Assembly: GCA_001598975.1 (NCBI GenBank)
Contig: BBXU01002816.1
Coordinates: 1 to 52,283 of the forward strand
DNA length: 52,283 nt
Reading direction: 5' to 3'
Source of the DNA: Parachlorella kessleri
Lineage: Eukaryota; Chlorophyta; Trebouxiophyceae; Chlorellales; Chlorellaceae
In this document: piece by piece, positions 44,454 through 52,283 of the stretch
Position numbering within the stretch: position 1 is the stretch's first letter
How the letters are laid out: each line of letters begins with the position of its first letter
Program-made: the position numbers and the translations under genes
Notes under the pieces: generated by a model
Told to the model about the DNA's origin: nothing
Seen by the model: only the letters and a program-made list of their open reading frames with translations
The model's database searches: none

Positions 44454-46785
44454 TCACACAACCCGGGCCTCCAGGGGGAACCCATGTTCCTCCCTCAGCA
44501 TGCACTCGGCATCGTACAGCACCGCACCCAGAGCTGCGCCCTCCAAGAGCAACTGCTGCAGGGCATCCAGCCGCATGGTGACAAGGTCTGGGGCCGGCAG
44601 CGGCCCTCGGCTGGCTGAAGGGCTGGCTGCATCACCGGCTTGCCGCCATCCCCTGGCAGCCTTGGATGCCGCTGCAGCGGCGGCCTCTGACGCCGTTGCT
44701 GCGCACAACACAGTGAGAGTAGTAGGTTGGCCGCCAGGTTGCACGCACCGTGAGGTTCTTCAGGGGCAGATACTGCCTGCCAGCCCCCTTGCAAGACGCC
44801 CGACGGGTGTCTACCTTCACCTAACTTGGGCAAACTAGCCTCTGACAAATGCAGGTTTGCACAGGTAGAACTGCATGACAGCCAATGCTGCCTGCTTGCA
44901 CCAGGCAAGCTCATAGCCCCCATGCTTACCTCCTGGTGGGTCATAGTTCTCAGCGATGTGGGCTGCCGGGGCAAACTGTGCCCCGGCCGCTGTCACCTCG
45001 AGCTGTGGGTATGGCAGCCCCCCAGGTCCTGCGTCCGCTGGTGGTGGCTGCAGCCCAAACACGCGGCCAGTGTGCCGCACCGCACACCGCCATGCAGGGA
45101 GCGACCTTACAGAGCAGGCTGCTCTGCATTGTAGACACTACCAAGAGGCTTTGGAGATTGGCTTAATCTTGGCTGCTTCAGGGTTTGCGCATGGGTAGTG
45201 TGCAGATCCAGCAGAGCACCAAGGCAGCCACTGCATGGGCAAGTCCGCACCAGCAGGCCACACGCCCACTGCGAGCCGCAAGCACCCCTCACCTAAGCTC
45301 CTCCTTTGAGAGCTCCGCGGCAAATGCAACCAACTGTGCGGAATCCGAGCCCAGCTGCACCTCTCGCTGCCGGCACATGGCCTCCATGCCGCGCACAAAG
45401 TAGCCATACTCCAGCTGTCCCGCATACAGCCTAGCGGCCTGCACCCTGTCCATGTGCGTGAGCAGGGCCGCAGGGGGGACAGAGCTGTGGCCGCCGCCGG
45501 TGCTGCTGCTCAAGGTTGAAGCCACCAGGCCCACCACTGCAGCCACAAAGCCACCCACGAATCAGCTTGTAAGCCTTCAGCATACATTACAGTCCATAAT
45601 TCTATGGAGGATATGAGCCCCGTTTGTTGGAGCCATCTCACGCTGGGCCAGCAAACATCTGCAAATGGCCCGCATGCCGGGGCCAAAGGCATATTGCCAG
45701 TCCCAGGCTAGCATTGCTCGGCACTTCCAAGACCCATCACTCGACGGTTGATATGACGCATCACACCTGCATCTGCCACGGCGGGCGAAAGCAGGCGTGC
45801 TAGGTCCTCCTCTCCCAGCTCTCGTAGCTGCGCCTCGCCCAGTACAGCTGCTGGCTCGCCAAGCCTCTCAACACTGCCCAGCAGATCAAGCCCTGCACAC
45901 GACAGCTTGTGCAGGCACCTGCACAAAGCGTGGTCGTCCCAGTGACCCAAGGCGAAAGCACAGGCACGAGCCACAAAAATATAGCACATGGCAAGCTCTT
46001 ATACCTAGATTGCATGCCATGTACAGCATTCATAGCCAAACTAATACCCAGTCAGCTAGGTTACCAGCAAAGCGGGCCAAGTCCAGCCAGCCGGCAACGA
46101 GCAGCGTTATGACTCACAGGACGTATATGAGTTCGTCAATTGCAAGCGCCAGCTGCTGCTGCTTAGCCTGCCGCAGCTGCATGGCCACCACAGCTGCTAT
46201 GTCTGCCACAGGGGTCTCCTGCGGAGTCTCCTGTGACACTTGCAACTTACGTAGCTCCTCTGCAGATGGCAAGAGGAGGCTACACTTATCACACCACCAA
46301 CGGTTGTGGGCACCATCTCCGACACCTGCTGGTCGGGCTGGAGCTGCATATGCAAACTCAGCACCGGTGCCTTGTTGCTTCTGCGCCGTAAGCAAGCAGG
46401 TGCTCCCTGCAACTGCACCCACCTTCTCTTGCACGCAGGTCCGCAAGGTGCTGTGGAAGTGACGAGTCAAAGAGGTGCGCCAGCTGCTCTCTTGTGAAGT
46501 AGCTCAGCTGCTGTGCTGCACAGCAAAGACTTGATGGGAAAGCTGTGATGTCTAGTCCACAACCCGTTTCTCAGGGTCTCGATTACCTCAACGACGCGAC
46601 AAGTGCCAACACTCACCTGCTGCTGTCTCTAGATGTGGCTGAAACCCTGCCGAGGCACATGTCAGTGACGCACGTTGTCGTCCAGTAGAAAATAACCTCC
46701 AGCTCTTCCAGGGATTACAATACGCGGCGCTTTGGTGGCCTCGAACTGCCTGCAGCCCTGATGCAGCGCGACATGCCGGCGTCAT
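44454..46785 (-). CDS. DUF760-like protein, probably plastid-targeted
   Basis: DUF760 proteins are helical, mostly chloroplast proteins of plants, algae and cyanobacteria with no agreed function. Exons: 46617-46785, 46423-46515, 46118-46259, 45767-45918, 45293-45536, 44930-45105, 44454-44698; phases join to give 406 aa. The first 50 residues (MTPACRAASGLQAVRGHQSA and an Arg/Ser-rich stretch) look like a transit peptide. The DUF760-like core (about residues 165-280) has EEDLARLLSPAVADA, a VVGLVASTL helix, DRVQAARLYAGQLEYGYFVR and GMEAMCRQREVQLGSDSAQL, with the tyrosine-rich GYFVR element typical of the family. An N-terminal helical part (YFTREQLAHLFDSSLPQHL) may be a second related unit. The C-terminal region carries a poly-Ala insertion. 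The family call rests on my recollection of the motif pattern. Confidence 0.65.
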
Positions 46786-48449
46786 CCAGTTCTGAGGTGT
46801 ATTGCGGGGACCACAGCAACCCTAACCCTATCGAGATTGAAGCATCTATACACTATTTTTAGTATGGGTGGCAGGTAGTGCGAACAGGGAGTAAAGCTGG
46901 GCAGTACTGGACTGGACGGAACTGACAGTGGTGCTGCCACCAAACAAGCTCAGCGGGACTGCTTGTCAGTGCATGCATTTTGACCAGGGTGGGTGGGGAC
47001 TGGATCTAATACCAGCATGGGTGGCAGGTAGTGCGAACAGGGAGTAGAGCCGGGCTGGACTGGACGGAACTGACAGGGCTCTAGTTGAGCTGGACTGACA
47101 GGGCTGGATGCTATGGCATGTGCCAGCAGCAGTGCAGCTGCGACACTAGCTGCCCCCAACCGGGCAGTGGTGCCGTCTCATCACATGCTACTAACCCTAG
47201 TCAACTGGTGCCACCGCTACTGCAATTATGACTACAGTCCTGCCTTCCTGCAGCCAGGGCGTAGGCTGTCCAGTACGCTACCTGATTAGACTTCAGGGCT
47301 ACCATAGTACACGGTATACCCTTCCAGCTGCCTTGTGTTGCATACTCACTGCTACCAGGAAAGCTCCACATAAGCTGGGCAGCGAGCTATAGCACCAGCA
47401 CCTCAGCACACTCTCATGACAGCCGAGGGGGGAGTCAATGAAGCCTGCGCCTGGGCGGCCACGCCTTATCTGCAGCTGGCAGACTGTAGTGGGTTAATAG
47501 GGTAGACGGACAAAGCCAAGTGCTACTTAGCCCTGCTTTTAAACTGACCGCGGCACGAACCAGGCTGCTCCTGTCTTGCCCGACTGTATCTGAGTACTGG
47601 CATGCAGAGGCGACGCGCAGATGTTACATTAAAGAGCGCTGTCAGACTATCGGGCGCACACGCAGCTGGCTGCTGCATCCTCCAAGGCTGCAGGCCGCTG
47701 GCTTGCAGGCGGGGCTGTGCAATCACTTTGCCCTGCAGCAATATACTGAACCAAAGCTCAGTAACTAATACGCGCTCAGCAGCTCTTATCCCAGCTGCTC
47801 AGCAACATGATCGCGCATGCCAAGGACGCGAGCTGGAACCCCGGCGGCCGCACCCAATCCTTGACATCACAACGCAGCTAACCGCAGACTTCCAACATGC
47901 GCAGGAGGACCCCACTGCTGCTCCCACCTCTGCCTCCGCCGCTTCCTCTTCAGACGCCTCATCCTCTTCTTCTTCCACTGCAGCGAGCAAGTATAGGGGC
48001 TATGAAGCGAGATGCAGGCGCCACACTTCAGGCAGTAGCCAACATCATGGACACGAAACCATGGCTGCGGCACGCCTCTCTGCTCACCTTCGCGCGCATG
48101 TTGGCCGCTGTAACTGAACAGGAGCCAAGAGGAGCGGGGAGATGAGCTTGCCGGCTTTTGTGAGTCTGCCAGGGTTTGGGTCCCCGGGTCTAATTGCGGC
48201 TGGCACTCCCGCCCTTGGATAGAGGAGCTCAGCATTCCTGTTGTTGAAACATTGCAGGATATCTCTTACGATCTTGAGCAATGCGCCTTCATGGCACGTG
48301 AGTAGCACTGTTTGCTGTCAAACCCCACATCAGCAGACTCGCTGGCAGCTTTTATAAAGAGGAATACGATCATTTGCACTCAACGTATACCTTTGTTCAG
48401 CAACTGGTGAAAATCTCGAACCTTGAGAACACCTTGGTCACAGAACACC
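46786..48449. other. Divergent intergenic region with repeats and doubtful coding segments
   Basis: About 1.66 kb between the DUF760-like start (-) and the next gene (+). It holds the two repeat copies at 46857-47112. Within 47800-48310 both strands have protein-like frames (plus: IEELSIPVVETLQDISYDLE; minus: ALLKIVRDILQCFNNRNAEL), so a small gene or extra 5' exons may be present, but I cannot choose strand or boundaries. Confidence 0.4.
46857..47112 (+). repeat. Dispersed repeat, two copies upstream of the DUF760-like gene
   Basis: Copies start at about 46857 and 47012. Both contain GGGTGGCAGGTAGTGCGAAC followed by AGGGAGTA(A/G)AG and GGACTGGACGGAACTGACAG. They share the first core exactly with the HAD and Sec5 intron copies. 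These two lie outside any gene I can model and are antisense to the DUF760-like gene but sense to the gene at 48450. Confidence 0.78.
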
Positions 48450-51400
48450 ATGGAGCCAAGTGGGGGTGGCAGCAGTGCCAGCAGACCGCAGGCCAGGGAA
48501 CGGAGGAGGAGACCAGTGGATGCCGAGCGGCAGAAGGTCAGACTCTGTGGGGAGGCCAGGGATGCGTGCAACTTCTGTAGTACTAGGCACCAGTCTTACC
48601 ACTCTTGGTCACCTTGTGTAGCGCCTGGAGGCCTTGCGGCACCTCAGCGTGGACGAAGTGCGAGCGCTGCGAGACTTCACAAGAGAGCTGCGGCGGCGCT
48701 ATAAAGAAGCAGAGGACAGCGGCAAGGTGGGATGCGCAGGGGCTTACAGCTGGGTTGGTGACCTTGCCCGGCGGTGGCAGGGCTCTGTCAGTTGCCCCTG
48801 CTGCCTAGGGTGGAGGGTATTGCATACAACACGTGCTGCATGCCAACAAAGCCCGCAAGCCTTGGATAGTTTTCGTGCTGAGGGTGCTTGCCAGCTGGCG
48901 TGCTGCCGCAGGCGAGGTCTCTGGAGGACATCCGGAAAGAGATAATGAAGGAGCTGCCAGAAGTTGATGATGATGGCGTGAATGACGACCTGAACACTAG
49001 GCAAGCTCGGCAAGACCCTATATCTTTAAAGGGTTGTGCACTTCCAGCGTTGGGCCAGCTCCTTGCTGCACAGCCTGTGCAGCCCTTGAAACCCAAGCCC
49101 GGCAGCACGGCCCCTCAACCCCAAGCACGGCTGCCCCGCCAAGCTGCAGAGTTGAAGTTTTGTTCCCATGTGTTCCGCTCCCACCGACCAGAAGTGCACC
49201 CATGTGTGGGGAAGTACCGCCATGTGCTCTGACTTTGTGGCTGCTGGGTCGTGGGCGCGCAGGAGCATCCCACGGTGGAAGCGCATGGAGCTGATTCCTG
49301 GGGAGCGGCTGCGGCCTGGCGCAGAAAAGATGGTGCTGCGGCCAGAGGAGGAAGACGAGCTGCCATTGGTGAGGCGCTGGTTGTGCCTGGTGTGGCCCGG
49401 GTGCCCTGCTAGCTATTGACTACTGGTAGTGTGGGGTTCTCCCTGGTCCCCTGCTGCCAGCAGCATTGATAGCAAGATGGTCAGTGTTGAGGGCAACATG
49501 GGAGGGGCGACAACTGCCGCTGGTTGCCATAATACTTGTTCTGCATGACTAGGCCTGAGTGCAAGCGTTGGTACAGCCTCCTCCTCTCCCCAGTGCATGA
49601 GTAAAAACCCAGTGTTGTCTGCCTGGACCTGCAACTGATATGCCTACAATACAATATATCACTTTGCATGCAGCACCGCATGGGCCATGGCAACCTCTTC
49701 TCGCCCCGCAAGCTCTTTGGCAGGCCGCTGCCGGGGTACCCGCAGCACGAGGCTGCCTGGGGCATCTGTAAGTTGCTTGGCGTCTACAAAGCATTTGTAT
49801 CTGTCAGCCCTACCGCCATTCTCTGCGATGACATGCTGCCTTATCTCATCGACTGGTGCCATTCACCGCAGCACAACGGAGCAGAAATTACCAGCCAGGC
49901 CTTGTATGTGGGCTAGCTGACTTAATGGGTACGTTTCACTGGGCCCGCCGTTGCGGCTTTGTTAGTGGCTAATCCCGAGTAAGCCCATACCTCCTGCATC
50001 TGTCGCCCTTAAGGTTCGATGGACCAGGCCCTGCCCGCCTGCCCCCTGCAGTTGCCATGCCCGAAGCTGCGGAGCGCTCGCTCAGGAAAAGGTGGGCCCG
50101 GCGGGACCCTGCTCAAGTGCTGGGCAATGAGCTCTTCTACTTTGACGTGCTGCGCAAGTGCCACCAGCTGGACCTGACGCTCATGCTGCGGGCCAGTAGG
50201 CCGCTGCCGCTGGCGCAGGCGCAGGAGCAGCTGGAGGGGCGGGTAAGAGTGCGAGCAGGAGGAGAGTTTGGGGTTGGGCGGACCTGTTTGGTGATGCCGA
50301 GGGTGGTGCATGCTGGTGTAGAAAGGTAGGCGCCAGCAGCCAGGCGATGTAGTTTGAGGTGCCTGGGCAGGCAACGATAAGGGCAAGCGTTATATGACGA
50401 TGTGGAGCCTGGCTGTACTGAGGTGACGGCCTTGCTGCTTGTCACGAGGGGCGTGGGGCCCCACGGGCCGTCCGTGACGGGCGGCTGGACAATGCCCACG
50501 AGTGATTACTGTCGCCGGGCATCTGTGCTTGGTGCTGCTGATCTGTCTGTGCTGCGATGGGATGGAGGTGTTGATTGGTTCGGTTTTTAGCTAGGCTGGC
50601 TGGCTGTGCTGGGTGCAGTTGCGGCAAGGCATGGAGGCGCTGAGTGGCGGCAACCTGAGGGAGCAGGATGAGGCAGACCTCAACAAGTTCATCCGCAACT
50701 TTGATGGTGAGCCGGCGCATATAGGGAGCTCTGGGCGCTGGAACGCTGGAGCGCTGTTGCCTTTGTTGTGCTGCTTGGCAGGGCCCGCCAGGCAAGCAGG
50801 TGGTGAAGGGAAATGTCGTGTTTCCCCAATCTCACCACCTGCACTTGCCGAAAGCGCGGCAACCACTCCCCAGCGCTGGACCCGCCCTCATGCACATGCT
50901 GCTGGACCACGTGATGTGCTGGTGTGTGGTGCCGAGGCCTACCAGAGGGCGGCACAGACACCTGCGCCCTGCGGCTGTGCCTTGGGTGCAGAGGAGCAGC
51001 TGCAGAAGCGCGCGAGCGGCATCCTGGAGCGCGGGGCGGTGAAGGAGGGCACCCACATCTTCCTGGGCACCACCACCAAGGGAGAGCTGCTGGCAGATGG
51101 TGAGCGAGCGGCCCTTGGGTAGCAGCCCGATCGCCAGCCAGTGAGGGGAGGCGCGCAGGGCAGCACCAGGCCTGCTGCAGCCGGTGACGTGTGTGGTGTC
51201 CTGTCTGTGAGAGATGGGGAATGATGTCTGTTCTGCCTGCCCTGCGTGCCACCAACTTCTCCTGATGGAGGCTTTGACAGGGTCCAGGCCAGCTAGCTCG
51301 CTGACCAGCTAGCTATCAAGGGCGGTGCCCCTCCCTCCCAGGCATCATGCATGACAATCCTTTCATGGCTTCTTGTAGCCATGTTCGATTCTTGCACGGC

Positions 51401-52152
51401 TTGACCCCCCCTGCCTGCCTGTGTCACCGAGTTGCGCAGCCATGACCCCCGGCGCCATCCGCGACCGCAAGTTCTACCGGCTGGCTGCCAGCCGCAACCC
51501 CCTGGTCACGGGCGCGGTGTTTGAGATGTTCCTGGGCCTGCAGCCGCTGGACGAGCCGGGCAAGCACAGGGTCGGCAACTCGCTGCTGTGGTGCGCCAAC
51601 GGCTTCAGGTGAGCAGGAAGCAGAGGGGGCGGCGGCGGAGACGTGCAGGCTGGCTGGCTGCAAGGAGGCGGGAGAGAGTACTTCCAAGGAGAGCTGGGTC
51701 CCGCGTTAGTGTGGGCCTAGCATGTCACTGGCCGTCTTGTGCACCTGACATTTGTTCGAAGATGCTTGCCGAGGCAGCGCCCCAGCACAAGGGGCTCGGT
51801 GCTGCGCCAGCCTTGGCCACTGTGCCCGCCAAGCCCTGCCACCTGTCGCTGCCCATCAGCCAGCAGTTAGTGGGCCAGCATTCGTATGCGGCAGCCTGTC
51901 TGCGGGGCCGACACCGCTACTGCGCCGCTCCTGCTGCTGCTGGACGATGACCTAGGCTCCTCCTGCCGGGCTGTTGCCTGTCTGCAGGTTCCAGGAGGGC
52001 GAGAACCCCGACCAGTTCGAGGCGGTGGCTGGGGAGGACGGGCGGCCGCGCTTCCCGCCCCCCGCCCCCGACCGCGTGGAGTGGCTGCCGCGCTCTGCCA
52101 GCATCTTCCGGCTGGTGGAGGACGGCAGCCGCATGCTGCTGGGGCGCATCAG
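48450..52152 (+). CDS. Unrecognised multi-exon protein, 3' end beyond the window
   Basis: Ten exons join in phase: 48450-48536, 48622-48726, 48912-49000, 49263-49368, 49674-49767, 50052-50242, 50619-50706, 50782-51099, 51440-51608, 51988-52152. They give at least 470 residues and the last ends in a donor, so the gene continues past the window. The N-terminus (MEPSGGGSSASRPQARERRR) leads into helical charged segments (SVDEVRALRDFTRELRRRY; SLEDIRKEIMKELPEVDDD). Later landmarks are HGNLFSPRKLFGRPLPGYPQ, FYFDVLRKCHQLDLTLMLRA, EQDEADLNKFIRNFDG, KFYRLAASRNPLVTGAVFEM and VEWLPRSASIFRLVEDGSRM. I recognise no family. The intron after 49000 has a GC donor. Exon 50782-51099 is the least certain, since another frame is open there. 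Confidence 0.65.
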
Positions 52153-52168
52153 GTGGGCGGCCCCCGAG

Positions 52169-52250
52169 GGTGTGTGTGTGTGGGGCGGGGGGGCGGGGGG
52201 CGGGGCGTGGGCGTGCGGTGTGCGTGCGTGCGTGTGCGTGAGAGAGGATG
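52169..52250 (+). repeat. GT/G-rich tract in the last visible intron
   Basis: Runs of GTGTGTGT, then several G runs of three or more (GGGGCGGGGGGGCGGGG), then GTGCGTGC repeats, just after the donor at 52153. The G runs could form a G-quadruplex. Confidence 0.7.
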
Positions 52251-52283
52251 GGAGGGCGCGGCTGGGTCCTTGCGTGACGGAGA

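Noticed and set aside
46819..46832. Telomere-like AACCCTAACCCTAT
   Set aside because: Only two units, in a region with genes on both sides; too short for an interstitial telomeric tract.
1..52283. Search for defence systems, CRISPR arrays, insertion sequences or transposase/reverse-transcriptase genes
   Set aside because: The window is an ordinary nuclear gene region of an alga; none of these is supported by any reading frame or repeat pattern.

Overview
This window is nuclear DNA from a green alga. The protein-coding genes are cut into many short exons by GT-AG introns, with some GC-AG introns. Several 3' ends carry a TGTAA motif, the polyadenylation signal known from chlorophytes. The genes include plant-type plastid proteins (a TGD2-like lipid transporter subunit, a DUF760-like protein, a plastid-type FHA protein) beside core eukaryotic proteins (Sec5, Sec61 alpha, TAF8, WDR4/Trm82, Bud20/ZNF593). 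Base composition is moderately GC-rich. A chlorophyte, possibly a trebouxiophyte, is my inference; no marker in the window fixes the species.

Layout, left to right: the 3' end of an unrecognised plus-strand ORF (2-292); a single-domain SPX protein (+, 724-2862); the exocyst subunit Sec5 (-, 3655-10907, 17 exons); a BSD-domain protein (-, 11343-14584); the tRNA m7G methyltransferase subunit WDR4/Trm82 (+, 15243-18483); a TGD2-like plastid lipid-transfer protein (-, 19307-21948); a HAD-superfamily phosphatase (+, 22348-23702); an unrecognised multi-exon gene (-, 24141 to about 25955); a gene-poor stretch (25956-28067); Bud20/ZNF593 (-, 28068-28784) head to head with TAF8 (+, 29044-30651); an exon-like remnant repeating a piece of TAF8 (30912-31534); a protein with several CUE-like segments, DUF1771 and Smr (+, 32252-36329); a plastid-type FHA protein (-, 37125-38358); Sec61 alpha (-, 39308-43886); a DUF760-like protein (-, 44454-46785); and the 5' part of an unrecognised gene (+, 48450 to the window end).

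For most genes I joined exons by hand so that reading-frame phase is preserved at every junction. The resulting lengths fit the families: Sec5 about 1040 aa, Sec61 alpha 484 aa, TGD2-like 365 aa, Bud20-like 137 aa. The genes do not form a pathway. Neighbours are mostly divergent or convergent pairs with short spacers, the closest being Bud20/TAF8 with 259 bp between start codons.

I found no mobile element with coding capacity, no CRISPR array and no rRNA or tRNA gene. The most unusual signals are a dispersed non-coding repeat of about 40-110 bp that sits in introns of at least three genes in the sense orientation, an exon-like cassette duplicated in and after TAF8, a high share of GC-AG introns, and two multi-exon genes I cannot assign to a family.
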